Assembly (NCBI GenBank): GCA_035714085.1
Contig: DASTMP010000173.1
Coordinates: 1-64,000 of the forward strand
Source of the DNA: JAJVID01 sp035714085
Lineage (GTDB): Bacteria > Acidobacteriota > Blastocatellia > RBC074
Direction: 5' to 3'
DNA: 64,000 bases
The number at the start of each line of letters is the position of its first letter. Positions within the stretch are counted from its first letter, which is position 1. A model generated the notes under the pieces. The model was not told where the DNA came from. It worked only from the letters and a program-made list of their open reading frames with translations, and searched no databases. Below are positions 50,630 through 61,105 of the stretch, one piece after another. Made by a program: the position numbers and the translations under genes.

Positions 50630-53600
50630 CTAGAAATCTAGCTTCAATCCCAACGTCGTGCTGAACGGATTGCGGTAGGAAGCGGGATTCGTGAAGTCCG
50701 GATTCAACTGCCCAGCCGTGCTCTCGCGGAACTGGGTAATCGCTCGAATCTTTTGACTGTTGGTTACGTTGAAGAAATTAGCAATGAAGGTCATTCTCGC
50801 TCGCTCGCTGATCTTCCACGGATAGTCGAGGTGGAGATCAAGCTGGGCGAAGAGGGGGGTGCGGCCTAACTTGCCGCGACCGCCAACCGGGATCTCACCG
50901 GCGTTCAGATAAACCGGATGCGCCAGGAATTCGCTCACCGGAACACCGGTCTCCATGTGTATCCCAAAACCGGTGTTGAGCCCACTGAGGCGCTTGAGGT
51001 ATAGGTTGTTGGCGCCGCCGAGTAGGTAGTTGGCGTAGAGGTTTACGATGTGATGCCGATCAGTGTTGAGCGGCCCGACTGCGAACTGATCGCCGAGCAG
51101 ATTGAAATCGCCCTGTGTGAAGTCGAAGAGCGAGCTGATGCCCGGATCGGTCTGCCCATTGTCATTGCGGAAGTGGCCTTCATAGTTACCCTTGAGCGAC
51201 GCGATTCGCCAGTTGGAGAGCAATTGCCAGCCATTAGAGAACCGCTTGTTGAGTTCGATCTCCACCGCCTTATAGAGGCGAACGGGGTTGGGGAAGCCGT
51301 CGGGTACCCCATCAGCGCCGGGACCGCCTGCGGGCTTTCCATTTTTACCCAACGGTTGGTAGCAGATACCAAGATCGCTGTTGACAAAATCGCCGCTTGT
51401 CGGATCGGCCGCGTCTGACCGGCACGGAACCGGCACATTGTTTACGTGCCTGTCCACCCCTACCCCTTCAAAGGTGGGAGTGAATTTGACTCCAACCGGG
51501 TTGACCGCCGCGTCGACCTTCGAATTGATATTTCCGATAAAGTAGGTCTGACCGAAGAACGCTGCCGCTTCAGGCGCCACTACAGCGGCGTCTTCAATGA
51601 TCCGCCCGATGCGGCGATCAATGTAGCGCACCGAGAGGACAAAGTTGTGAGGCAACTGCTGCTCGAAACCAATGAGGTGTTCATTGGTATAGCCCAGCTT
51701 CGTGCCAGGGAGGATCGGGTTGGATGGATCCTGCGCTGAAACAGTCACCGACGAGTCGATTCCACCGGCGGCTCCGCTTAGTAAGTGCAGCGCATCAACG
51801 ACAGGATTCACAGCGCCGAAACTGTTGACCACAGCGCGTCGAACGCCGTTTACAACCGTAAAGTCGGGCGCAAAAGCCCCGCCGGTGAAGTCCTTTTCGG
51901 CGGAGAGTGAACGCTCGGCCGCATCGAGCGGCAGATATTCGTGGAAGCGGCCAAAGTTATAATAGATTTTGGTCTTGCCTTTGCCGAACGGATCGAATGT
52001 CACGCCGAAGCGCGGCGACCATTGGCCGGTGAAGCTGTAAGCTTGTCGCGTCCCGTCCGGGCCGGCGGAGCCAATGACTCGCTCCTGCTCCCAGCGATAG
52101 CCGAGCAGCGCCGTGATATGGCGATTGATTCTCCACGTGTCCTGCACATAGGCCGAGTGATAATTCGATTGAGTGTCGAAGACAGGGTTGCCGAACTCGC
52201 CGCGATCTTGTCGGAGAAAAACAGGGCGATCGCCCACCCCCGGAATGTTTAAGATCGGGCAAAGTGTACAAGGCGGGCTATCTGGATCATCGCTTCCAAA
52301 GTTTGGGTCTACACGCAACGACCAGGCTGCGTTCAACTTTTGTCCCGCGGCGATGGACGCAATCTTCAATGACCCGTCAGCGTTCGCGGCCGGAACCGTG
52401 TAATGCGGTCCGCTGCGGTCGCGCGTTCCGGAATAGAAAGCGCGCTGATACTGGTAGCCAATGGCAAATGTATGGCTCCCCCAAAGGTTCTTTTGCTTTT
52501 GTGTGTCAATGTTGCCGCGATAGGTCAGGCCGTTGGTCGGCTCGAAAAAGCCCCGCCCAATTGCGGTAAAGTTGCCGCGCGCCGGCTGTGTGCGATTTAC
52601 GATCTGATTGAAATTGTCGAAACCAAACTCATTGAAATGGTTCGCGCCCTGGCTGAACGAAGCGCTCACCGTCCAGGTCGAGCTGAGCGAACCATTGTAA
52701 CGGACGGCGAGGTTGCGCGTGCCGAAATCGAGCGCGCTGTTGGCGGTCGTGTTGTCGATGTTAAGCGTTGAAAACGGCGCCACATTGGTCGCGCTCGGAT
52801 CGCCGAAGATGGAGAAGTTGAGCTGGTGTTTGTCGCTCAAATTGTAATCCACTTTGGCGGCGTAGTTCTTTGTAAAGGTGCGCTCCTGGGTTTCCCTTCC
52901 GAGGGTTTTCTGCAGGCCGGAGCCATCCGCGCCACGCACGATATTTCGCACGATCGATGGGTTGAACGAGCCGAAGAAGAGCAGTTTATCCTTCAACTTC
53001 GGTACCGGGCCGCTCACGTCGAAGCCCGTATCATAGTTCTCCGGGTGGAGAAGCTTGCCGAACTTGTTGACGTTTCTATCATCGGCTTGTAGACGCTCCG
53101 CCTCGAACGACTGAGGTTGGAAGTAACCGAAGACAGAGGCATGGTAAGCGTTGGTGCCCGACTTGGTGATGATATTAACGATGCCGCCTTGCGATTGGCC
53201 ATATTGCGGCTCGAAGCCGCCGGTCTTCACCTGCACCTCCTGGACATATTGCGTGTTGATGCCCACGCCGAGCGAGCCATAGGACCGCGTGAAGATGCCG
53301 AGACCGCCGAAAGCCGAATCGGTGATGTTCACGCCGTCGGCGATGTAGAGGTTGTCCAGGCCTGAAGCGCCGGAGATCGACGGGTTGGCTCTTCCCGTCA
53401 TACCCGAGACGCTGTCCGTTACGCCGGGGGCGAGATAGAACAGGCTCTGGACGCTACGTTGCAATGGAATGTTTTGATAGAGCTGGTTGCTCAGGTTCGA
53501 TCCGATGGCAGTGCTGGTTGTATCCACGGCTGCCGCGCCAGCAGTCACCTCGACTACCTCGGAGATGTTTCCGGGTTCGAGCGTCAGTTTCAGCGCGGAG

Positions 53601-53926
53601 ATTTTGCCAACGAAGACTTCGACGCCGGGCACATTGACGGTCTTGAAGCCGGTCTGCTCCACTTTCACCTTGTAGGCGCCGGGGATCAAGTTCTGCATCT
53701 CGAACTCGCCATCGGCGTTTGCGGTAACCATGCGATCGCCAGCCTGCCCCGTGATGGTGATTTTGGCGTTCGCAATGGCGGCGCCGGCGCTGTCTGTTAC
53801 GCGACCGCTGATTCCGCCTTTGGTCAAGGTGTCCTGCGCGAGGCCAAGCCCTGAGAAGCAAAGAAGGATGGCTGCAGATGCGAGCAGAGATATCGCGCTG
53901 GCCCTGAATGGACTTACTCGTTTCAT
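50630..53926 (-). CDS. TonB-dependent receptor, Oar-like (2)
   Basis: The 1098-residue protein has a signal peptide (ISLLASAAILLCFSGLGLAQ), a regulatory-like domain (GGISGRVTDSAGAAIANAKI), a plug with LDNLYIADGVNITDSAFGG and QGGIVNIITKSGTNAYHAS, and a barrel that ends LGLKLDF. GGAGGGTTAATC precedes ATG 53926. It is the first gene of the minus-strand set receptor 2, TPR protein, receptor 1, and is divergent from receptor 3 over a 1-kb gap. Confidence 0.93.
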   Translation of the reverse strand: MKRVSPFRASAISLLASAAILLCFSGLGLAQDTLTKGGISGRVTDSAGAAIANAKITITGQAGDRMVTANADGEFEMQNLIPGAYKVKVEQTGFKTVNVPGVEVFVGKISALKLTLEPGNISEVVEVTAGAAAVDTTSTAIGSNLSNQLYQNIPLQRSVQSLFYLAPGVTDSVSGMTGRANPSISGASGLDNLYIADGVNITDSAFGGLGIFTRSYGSLGVGINTQYVQEVQVKTGGFEPQYGQSQGGIVNIITKSGTNAYHASVFGYFQPQSFEAERLQADDRNVNKFGKLLHPENYDTGFDVSGPVPKLKDKLLFFGSFNPSIVRNIVRGADGSGLQKTLGRETQERTFTKNYAAKVDYNLSDKHQLNFSIFGDPSATNVAPFSTLNIDNTTANSALDFGTRNLAVRYNGSLSSTWTVSASFSQGANHFNEFGFDNFNQIVNRTQPARGNFTAIGRGFFEPTNGLTYRGNIDTQKQKNLWGSHTFAIGYQYQRAFYSGTRDRSGPHYTVPAANADGSLKIASIAAGQKLNAAWSLRVDPNFGSDDPDSPPCTLCPILNIPGVGDRPVFLRQDRGEFGNPVFDTQSNYHSAYVQDTWRINRHITALLGYRWEQERVIGSAGPDGTRQAYSFTGQWSPRFGVTFDPFGKGKTKIYYNFGRFHEYLPLDAAERSLSAEKDFTGGAFAPDFTVVNGVRRAVVNSFGAVNPVVDALHLLSGAAGGIDSSVTVSAQDPSNPILPGTKLGYTNEHLIGFEQQLPHNFVLSVRYIDRRIGRIIEDAAVVAPEAAAFFGQTYFIGNINSKVDAAVNPVGVKFTPTFEGVGVDRHVNNVPVPCRSDAADPTSGDFVNSDLGICYQPLGKNGKPAGGPGADGVPDGFPNPVRLYKAVEIELNKRFSNGWQLLSNWRIASLKGNYEGHFRNDNGQTDPGISSLFDFTQGDFNLLGDQFAVGPLNTDRHHIVNLYANYLLGGANNLYLKRLSGLNTGFGIHMETGVPVSEFLAHPVYLNAGEIPVGGRGKLGRTPLFAQLDLHLDYPWKISERARMTFIANFFNVTNSQKIRAITQFRESTAGQLNPDFTNPASYRNPFSTTLGLKLDF

Positions 53927-54949
53927 GATTAACCCTCCAGAGATTGAAGAGTCACTCAGTGTTAGCCGAGCGGCTCAGGTGTGTTTACTTCTTGAGTCGC
54001 CGCGTCAGGCGCCTCGTTTTTTGAATAGATTTGTCATTGAGAGCAGAAAAAAACGAGAGCCGAAAAAATGCATTCCTACGAAAAAGGGGAGCTGGAAAAC
54101 TTAAATCAATACGAATCAAATTATGTTGATTTTACAATCTACCTGGACCCTTTTCCACTATTTCAGCAACGGAGCAAATATTATTCCACCTCGATTGATA
54201 TAGCCCCCACACCGACCAATTGGAACAATCAGCCCATTTAATTCAATACGGTTATCGTTGATTCAGAGCTCGAGCATTCAAAATCCCACAAATAGAATTC
54301 AGATCGCTGTAGACGCGAACTCGCCGATGAAGTTTTGCGAAAAGGTCGAGCTCAGGGGCGCCGCATAGTTGTAACCGCCGGTCCCAATCCTGCCTGTTTT
54401 TGGCTGTTAACATCCTAGATTTTGAAAGAGAAGGGCTTCTAAATACGAGAATCTAAATAATCATCCATAATTTCGTATGCTGAGCCGGGTATCCCACACA
54501 ACCATTTAAGGAAAACCAAGCCTAAATCGTTGATACTAATGACTATCTCTTAAGTGTGAAAGGAATCCAGGCTACTGGAATAATGATTGCAGGATAAAGA
54601 CGCTGGGCGATTGTCAGATCATCGCCCAACATTCACGGCACCCAGGTGAAGGCCATATGCTGTGACAAGACTCACCAGGCGAATGTCAAGACCACAAAAA
54701 CGAGAGTAGGGTCAGTGAATGAGCGCTGACCGGTAATTTTAAACCTCAAAGATAAATCTGAATTTTCACTGCTATCAGTATGGCTGTTAATCCGGCCGAT
54801 CAACATTCGCAAGTTCAAGTGAGGTCAGTTTTCAAAATGTTGCCGGCGAAGCTGTATCCCCAACTTTGAACGCGGTCGGCAAAAGTAACCGAGTCTGACG
54901 GCTCCGGAAACCACCAGGAGCCATTAACCCCAAAAACAGGAGTAAAGTT
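53927..54949. other. 1-kb divergent intergenic region between receptors 2 and 3
   Basis: No gene is supported in this unusually long gap. It is more AT-rich than the neighbours. One clear dyad is TGGGCGAT (54604-54611) with ATCGCCCA (54621-54628) around 9 bases. The leader of receptor 3 ends with AGGAGTAAAGTT. The length suggests that complex regulation or a small RNA could be hidden here, but I cannot point to one. Confidence 0.5.
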
Positions 54950-57900
54950 ATGAAAAACATTCTTTCCCAGCGATGCTTTGCTAGGCTCATGCTCAGCGCG
55001 CTTCTGGGCGCCGTGCTCGCTGTCGTAGCGGCGTTTGGTCAGGAGAACACGGGCGCTATACGTGGGACGATCAAGGACGCAACTGGCGCCGCAATCCCAG
55101 GCGCGAAAGTCACAGCCTCGAGCGCGTCTCTGGTGCGCTCTATTGACACAACGAGCGACAAAGAAGGCGCCTATCGCTTTCCTAAATTGCCGGTTGGCGC
55201 CTACACCATTACTGTGACTCAGACAGGCTTTAAGACCACCAAGAATGAAGACATCAATCTGGTGCTTGGCAGTGAGTTGACGTTGGACATCACACTCGCC
55301 ACCGGCGCTGTTGCCGAATCGGTCACTGTCAGCGCCACGTCAGAGGCGATTGACGTCACCTCCAGCAAGAGCGCTACTAACATCACTGAAAAATTCATTG
55401 AGGAAGTGCCTAAAGGACGCTCATTCAATTCACTGCTTCAGGTCGCTCCCGGCGTGGTGTTTGATATGAGGGCAGGCAGCATTGGTGGCGGCGCGACCGG
55501 CACCTCTGGCAACAATCCGCCCGGCGGCGTCGGCGGATATTCAGTCAGCGGGTCGAGCGGTTCGGAGAACGCCTTCATCATTGATGGCGTCGAAGTCTCG
55601 AACGTGCGTAACGCCGCGCTCGGTCGTGAAAGCGCGATCCCCTTCGAGTTCGTCCGCGAAGTGCAGGTCAAGAGCGGCGGCTTTGAGGCCGAATACGGCG
55701 GCGCCACGGGCGGAGTGATCAACGTCGTCACTAAGAGCGGAGCCAATCAATTCCACGGCGAAGGCGCTTTGCTCTTTACCGGCGCCGGCCTGAACTCGAG
55801 TCCGCGCGGCGCATGGCAGCGCGATCCTGACGTGGCCTCGCGTCCGGAATTCTTCCGCCAGAAAGAGGACGAATACCGTACCTTATATCCTAGTTTCCAG
55901 CTCAGCGGCCCGATCCTTCCGGATCGCCTGCATTTCTATACAAGCTACGCCCCCGAGATTACTCGTACTGAGAGGTCGGTCAATTTCCGCCCCTCACCCG
56001 CTTTCCCGAGCGGTATACAGAAGACGAGCACAAACCGCCTACTCCGTCACTACGGCATTGCGCGACTAGATTACGCGCCGTCGCAGAAGATTCAGGTCAA
56101 TACCTCGTTCTTGTGGACGCCGATTCGCAATACCGGCCTGCTCACCGGCGTTGACGGTCGTACGCCGCCTCCCACCAACGACCTCTCTATCGGTGGCGGC
56201 TATACGCCGGCGAAGGCTTATACGTCATCGTTCACCTACACCCCGACCTCGAATTTGATTTTGAGCGCCCGCTACGGGTACAAGTATCTCAACGATAAGG
56301 GGAATACTTACGGCCTGCCGAGCGGAACCCTCTTGCTTTATCAACGGGCGACATCCGGGGCGGCCTACTCAGGACCGCCAGTTCCGGACCAGTTCGCGGG
56401 AAATGCTGGATTCCAGAACATCAGCAATCCCTTCCAGGTCATCAGGGATACGACGACGCGTCATAACGTCTACCTGGACGGCTCTTACATCACGCGGCTC
56501 TTCGGTCAACAGCACACATTCAAGGGCGGCTATGCGTTGAACCGCATCGCCAACGAAGTGGTTGACGACTACCCCAATGGCAGGTTTGACATCTACTGGG
56601 GTGAGGGCTTCACGCGTGGCTCGTTTGTCGGCGCGCGTGGCACGTATGGCTATTACATTTGGGAAGATGGAATTCGCCACAACAACGGCGCCAACAGCCG
56701 TAACCAGGGCTTCTACTTCCAGGATCAGTGGCAACCTCATCCGCACGTGACCATCAACGCCGGACTCCGCATCGAAAACGAGTTCCTGCCGCCGTTCACC
56801 AAGACGGCTGCAAACGGCGCGAAGATTCCGAACCCTATCCGCTTCGGCTGGGGTGATAAACTCGCTCCCCGCTTCGGCGGCGCCTGGGACGTCCTCGGCA
56901 CCGGCAAGTGGAAAGTCAGCGCCAGCTACGGGGTGTTCTTCGACACTTTGAAGTACGAATTGGCGCGTAGTTCGTTCGGCGGCGATTACTGGCACGAGCG
57001 CGTCTATAAGTTGGACACCCTCAACCTCAGCGGATTGTCGAAAACGACGCCGGACGCCGGTGGCGCGCTTCTTATTGACATCGACAATCGCGTGCAGGCG
57101 GTCAATGCCCAGGGCGAACTCGAGGGCATCGACCCTGGCATCAAGGCGACGCGCTCTCGCGAATTCACCATTGCGACAGAGCATCAGCTCGGCTCGCACT
57201 TTGTGGCTTCGGCGCGCTACACGCGCAAGCGCCTCAAATATCCGATCGAAGACGTCGGCATCCTGAATGAAGAGGAGAGCGAGGTCTACATCATCAGCAA
57301 TCCTGGGTACGGACTTCGGAATACGGACATCACGGAGTTGAATGGCCAGACCATCAATCTGAAACCCGGGCAATCGCTGTTCCCCAAGGCCCTGCGCAAC
57401 TATGACGGCATCGAGTTCCGCATCGAGCAACGATTCTCGTCCGGCCCGCTGCGCAATCTCACCTACAATGCGTCGTATATTTATAGCCGTCTCTACGGCA
57501 ACTACGCAGGTCTTGCCAACTCCGATGAAGCCGGCCGCTCGCAGCCGAACGTCAGCCGGGCATTCGACCAACCGTACGGCAATTTCGATCAGAATGGGAT
57601 GAACGTCTACGGATTGTTGGCCACCGATCGCCCGCACGTGTTCAAACTCTATGGCAACTATGATTACACTTGGAAGCCGGGGACGACCAGTTTCGGCCTC
57701 CAACAGTTCATCTTCAGCGGAACGCCGCTTAGTTCCGAAGTACTCGCCTTCGTGCCGGTTTTCTTCAACGGTCGCGGTGATCTGGGCCGGACGCCGACCT
57801 TTACCCAATCCGACGTCCGGGTCGCGCACACCGTCAAGTTGTCAGAAAGGGTCCAGGCGATAGTTGATGCGAACATCATCAATCTCTTTAACCAGGGAAT

Positions 57901-58111
57901 CGTGGCTACCGTTACTACGCGCATAAATCGCAACGGCGCGATCCCCGCGGGTACTGCCGCTACCGACCCACTGTTCTTCGGCGGATTTAACACATTGTCG
58001 CTCATCAATTCGCCGACCGGCGCCGCGCCGGCCTTGAACCCGATTTACAACTTGCCGAGCGGATATCAGGGACTGCGTGAGATCCGCCTGGGCTTCCACC
58101 TCAGATTCTAA
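54950..58111 (+). CDS. TonB-dependent receptor, Oar-like (3)
   Basis: The 1053-residue protein has a signal peptide (LMLSALLGAVLAVVAAFGQ), a regulatory-like domain (GAIRGTIKDATGAAIPGAKV), a plug with SENAFIIDGVEVSNVRNAAL and GATGGVINVVTKSGANQFHG, and a barrel ending IRLGFHLRF. Unlike receptors 1 and 2 it has a long Gly-rich loop (GAGSIGGGATGTSGNNPPGG-like) before the plug box. A strong terminator follows at 58153. Confidence 0.93.
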   Translation: MKNILSQRCFARLMLSALLGAVLAVVAAFGQENTGAIRGTIKDATGAAIPGAKVTASSASLVRSIDTTSDKEGAYRFPKLPVGAYTITVTQTGFKTTKNEDINLVLGSELTLDITLATGAVAESVTVSATSEAIDVTSSKSATNITEKFIEEVPKGRSFNSLLQVAPGVVFDMRAGSIGGGATGTSGNNPPGGVGGYSVSGSSGSENAFIIDGVEVSNVRNAALGRESAIPFEFVREVQVKSGGFEAEYGGATGGVINVVTKSGANQFHGEGALLFTGAGLNSSPRGAWQRDPDVASRPEFFRQKEDEYRTLYPSFQLSGPILPDRLHFYTSYAPEITRTERSVNFRPSPAFPSGIQKTSTNRLLRHYGIARLDYAPSQKIQVNTSFLWTPIRNTGLLTGVDGRTPPPTNDLSIGGGYTPAKAYTSSFTYTPTSNLILSARYGYKYLNDKGNTYGLPSGTLLLYQRATSGAAYSGPPVPDQFAGNAGFQNISNPFQVIRDTTTRHNVYLDGSYITRLFGQQHTFKGGYALNRIANEVVDDYPNGRFDIYWGEGFTRGSFVGARGTYGYYIWEDGIRHNNGANSRNQGFYFQDQWQPHPHVTINAGLRIENEFLPPFTKTAANGAKIPNPIRFGWGDKLAPRFGGAWDVLGTGKWKVSASYGVFFDTLKYELARSSFGGDYWHERVYKLDTLNLSGLSKTTPDAGGALLIDIDNRVQAVNAQGELEGIDPGIKATRSREFTIATEHQLGSHFVASARYTRKRLKYPIEDVGILNEEESEVYIISNPGYGLRNTDITELNGQTINLKPGQSLFPKALRNYDGIEFRIEQRFSSGPLRNLTYNASYIYSRLYGNYAGLANSDEAGRSQPNVSRAFDQPYGNFDQNGMNVYGLLATDRPHVFKLYGNYDYTWKPGTTSFGLQQFIFSGTPLSSEVLAFVPVFFNGRGDLGRTPTFTQSDVRVAHTVKLSERVQAIVDANIINLFNQGIVATVTTRINRNGAIPAGTAATDPLFFGGFNTLSLINSPTGAAPALNPIYNLPSGYQGLREIRLGFHLRF

Positions 58112-58152
58112 GCTTTGTCCCGAAAGGCATCGAGCTTAGCAATATGATAATG

Positions 58153-58192
58153 AAATGGGCGGTCCATTCGTGTGAATGGGCCGCCCATTTTT
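58153..58192 (+). terminator. Intrinsic terminator of receptor 3 gene
   Basis: A 17-bp stem (58153-58169 with 58174-58190) contains one T-G wobble and a 4-base loop, and it ends in a T run. It lies between the convergent receptor 3 and TPR genes; the A run on the other side makes it bidirectional. Confidence 0.85.
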
Positions 58193-58223
58193 ATGCCGCT
58201 CGAACGCCGGTTCGGGCCGGCAA

Positions 58224-59198
58224 TCAACGCTTGGCTTTGTCTTTCGCCTTCAACTTCTCGATCAGGCTTTTGACCTGCTCACGATCCTTGATGTCCGTCG
58301 CCTCTTTTAAATAAAGTTCAAGTTCGCGCCACGCCTCCTGATACCTTTCCTGTTTGTTGAAAATCCCGGCAAGGTAGAAATGGGCTTCAGCCACGCTGGC
58401 GCCGCCCAACTGCAACGCCTTTTTAAATGCGGCTTCGGCCCGATCCAGCGCGCGATTATTTCCGTTAGCCAGGCCAAGCATCATATGGACGTTGGCGTTA
58501 TTCCCATCCTCCTCGGCCGCTTTCTCCAACAATTCGACGGATTCGGCAAAACGGTTCAGTTTTAAATACGCGACTCCCAAAGCGTAAAGACTCTTAGGGG
58601 CGCGATGATTCACTTCCATAGCGTGGGTTAAGACCGGCAAGGCCAACTCAAATTCTCCGCGCTTGACGTGTTCGGCGCCGAGCAATTCCAAGGCGTCGTA
58701 GTAATCGGGGAATATTTCGATCGCTTTCTTGAGCGCCGTGATGCCAGGTTCCGGCTTATTACTTTTCAGGCTACTCAAGCCGCGTTCGTACTCGGCGCGC
58801 GCCGCTTCCGGCACACGCTGCGCGAAAACCGTGTCGGATTTGGCCGGAACTTCCTTCCCCTTCTTGAGTTTGAGGATGAATTCAATCGGGTAGGGCTCCG
58901 AACCTGTTCCCCGAACGCGAACCGCTTGCAAGTCATGCGTCTGAATTTGCTCCTCGTATGGCGTTCCGGTCGTCTCGACATGGAACTGGTATCTACCCGA
59001 GCGTAGACCTGAGAGCTGAAAGCGCCCTGAATTGTCGACGAAGAGCGTGCGAATTTGCTGGAAGTTCTCGTCGGAAACCGTCACCCGCACGCCTGTTACA
59101 AACTGGCCTGCCTGATCCCGCACATTGCCTATAATCGTGAAAGTTTGAGGCGCGGAAAAATAGAGGGCAAGGCTAATTAAGAAAATCGGCAAGGTCAT
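58224..59198 (-). CDS. TPR protein with N-terminal carboxypeptidase-regulatory-like domain (2)
   Basis: The 324-residue product has a short signal peptide (TLPIFLISLALYFSAPQ). A regulatory-like domain follows (FTIIGNVRDQAGQFVTGVRV, SGRFQLSGLRSGRYQFHVE), and then TPR units from about residue 140 (EYERGLSSLKSNKPEPGITA, YYDALELLGAEHVKRGEFEL, SLYALGVAYLKLNRFAESVE). It shares the architecture of the protein at 49544-50551. GGAGGTTTGCTT supports ATG 59198. It converges on receptor 3. Confidence 0.85.
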   Translation of the reverse strand: MTLPIFLISLALYFSAPQTFTIIGNVRDQAGQFVTGVRVTVSDENFQQIRTLFVDNSGRFQLSGLRSGRYQFHVETTGTPYEEQIQTHDLQAVRVRGTGSEPYPIEFILKLKKGKEVPAKSDTVFAQRVPEAARAEYERGLSSLKSNKPEPGITALKKAIEIFPDYYDALELLGAEHVKRGEFELALPVLTHAMEVNHRAPKSLYALGVAYLKLNRFAESVELLEKAAEEDGNNANVHMMLGLANGNNRALDRAEAAFKKALQLGGASVAEAHFYLAGIFNKQERYQEAWRELELYLKEATDIKDREQVKSLIEKLKAKDKAKR

Positions 59199-59282
59199 AA
59201 GCAAACCTCCATAAGATTGATTCCATAAGTATTATGCGCCAGAGTGTTTGGAAAGTTTTTTTCGAATAGCCGCATTTTAGTA

Positions 59283-59495
59283 TTATGCTTTTGACAGCAG
59301 GTTAACGAAATCAACCTGTTCCGATGAGGCCACTCCGTGTCGCAGGACGGCCAAGACTTTTGCCACATCATTCTTCTGCGGCGCCTCACCATCGAGCCAG
59401 ATGGGGAACCGTTTTTCTGAAAATTTCTCTCGGCTTAGATTTACCCGGAAGTATACACTTTGGCTCTCATTTATCGTAGACTTAGCGGTCGCGAT
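59283..59495 (-). pseudogene. Possible coding remnant without a start codon
   Basis: A frame of 71 codons between in-frame stops (TGA at 59496-59498 and TAA at 59283-59285) has protein-like composition in its second half (FPIWLDGEAPQKNDVAKVLA, then VLRHGVASSEQVDFVNLL) but no ATG, GTG or TTG early in the frame. It may be the end of a lost gene. An inverted repeat CAGGTT-N9-AACCTG (59298-59318) lies within it, so the stretch may instead be regulatory. Confidence 0.3.
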
Positions 59496-59639
59496 TCACG
59501 GTTTCGCGGCGCGGAAGTCGCGGGAGGGCAGGACCGACGAATCTCCCCATTTTGACCCATTCCCGATTTCATGCATAATATTCCGACTCCATAAGCTTGA
59601 AGCGTCCCTCTCTCAATCCCAATAATGAGGTTTTACGCA

Positions 59640-60791
59640 ATGATGAGATTCCTACAGAGATCATTCTTTTCGCTGGCGATTGTAATTATATTGTTCCAGC
59701 TGGCGGGCGCGCAGGACGCGACTTATACAGTGCAATTCAAAGCCTCGCCCACCAGAGAGGAGGCCGATGAGGAAGTCAGACAACTCAAGGCCAAGAACAT
59801 TTCGGCATATATAGTCAAGAGCGTCGTCCAAGGCAAAGGCGTATTTTATCGCGTCCGGGCGGGGGTCTTCTCGAGCCCAGGTGACGCGAAGAAATTCGGC
59901 GCCAACCTGCAACAGCGCGGCGTGATCTCGGAATTTATCGTCATGGCTTACGAAAAGCCGATTGATGACGCCGCGGCCCGCACCACACCGGCAAGCCCTC
60001 CTCAGCCGAAGGCGACAGCGAAGGCCACCCAACCTCCTCCCAACAATGCTTCCATCGACGCGCGGCCTGCCAAACGGACCGAGATTGCGCCTCGCAACAG
60101 CGCTCCCAGTGACGCTACAGGCCCGGCTACAGCCGCCGTGAATAAACCCATACCGGAGGCGCGAGTCAATCCTCCGGCCAATACCGCGACGCCCCCTGCG
60201 GCGAATTCGCCAACCAGGTCGACGCCCACTACGGCGAATAATCCCGAGTTGAGGGCTTCCGTTGGAGAGGCTCCGGCCGCTACCCCGCCGAGCGGCTTCG
60301 CGCGGTTTAGGGATCCGAAAATCGGCTACTCTTTCGATTATCCGGATTACTGGATCGGTCAGCCGCTGAGCGACAAGGAGGCCAATGAACAGCGCATGAA
60401 CGCGGGAGCGATGTTCTCATCCCAGAAAGATTCCGCATTCCTCAGCGCCATCTGGAATGAACTCGACAAGGCCAACAACCTGTCGAACGAAAACGATCTG
60501 ATTGTCGACGTGATTTTGAGGAGCATGTCGGCGAGCGATGGCATCTCCAAATTGGAAGAGACTGCGCGCAAGGTAGAGAATCGCGATGGATTGATCAAGA
60601 CCTATCTGGAGTTGAAGGCTGTTTTTCAAACTCAGGAACAGAGCGCCCCGCTCGATTTTCTGGGTAAGGCCGTGATCGTCCGCGCCAGCCGTGGCATCCT
60701 GCTCGTCGCCACCTTCTACGCGAAAGACGCGGCGCCCGACGTCACCTCCGCCATCGATAAGATCATCGCCAGCGCCCGCCCGCCGGAATAA
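59640..60791 (+). CDS. Secreted SPOR-domain protein
   Basis: The 383-residue product has a signal peptide (FFSLAIVIILFQLAGAQ), a SPOR-like domain (residues about 25-105: TYTVQFKASPTREEADEEVR, FYRVRAGVFSSPGDAKKFG) and a long Pro/Ala/Thr-rich linker. A C-terminal domain of about 165 residues begins FARFRDPKIGYSFDYPDYWI, similar to PsbP-like or DUF1795 folds. SPOR domains bind denuded peptidoglycan at division sites; in most proteins the SPOR domain is C-terminal, so its N-terminal place is uncommon. ATG 59640 is preferred for its GAGG site; ATG 59625 adds five residues. Confidence 0.78.
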   Translation: MMRFLQRSFFSLAIVIILFQLAGAQDATYTVQFKASPTREEADEEVRQLKAKNISAYIVKSVVQGKGVFYRVRAGVFSSPGDAKKFGANLQQRGVISEFIVMAYEKPIDDAAARTTPASPPQPKATAKATQPPPNNASIDARPAKRTEIAPRNSAPSDATGPATAAVNKPIPEARVNPPANTATPPAANSPTRSTPTTANNPELRASVGEAPAATPPSGFARFRDPKIGYSFDYPDYWIGQPLSDKEANEQRMNAGAMFSSQKDSAFLSAIWNELDKANNLSNENDLIVDVILRSMSASDGISKLEETARKVENRDGLIKTYLELKAVFQTQEQSAPLDFLGKAVIVRASRGILLVATFYAKDAAPDVTSAIDKIIASARPPE

Positions 60792-60882
60792 ATAACGCAA
60801 GGAGAATGGGAGACAAAGAGGTTGGGATAAGAAGGATGGACAGCGGCAGAGGCGACTGCCGCTGTCCATCCCTAATGAATGA

Positions 60883-60956
<74 letters not shown>

Positions 60957-61105
60957 ATATTTTCAATTCCAGATTGCTGACCTCGGGGAGTTTTTATCAC
61001 AGCCCTTAATAAAACGGCAACAGGGCATCGGTAGCGGACAATCTATTTTTCGATTCTAGATCCTCAATTTTCAATCTTCGATCCTCAATACTCAATTCTC
61101 AACGA

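Noticed and set aside
56369..57829. Long minus-strand open frame (486 codons)
   Set aside because: It lies wholly antisense to TonB receptor 3, without ribosome site or domain features.
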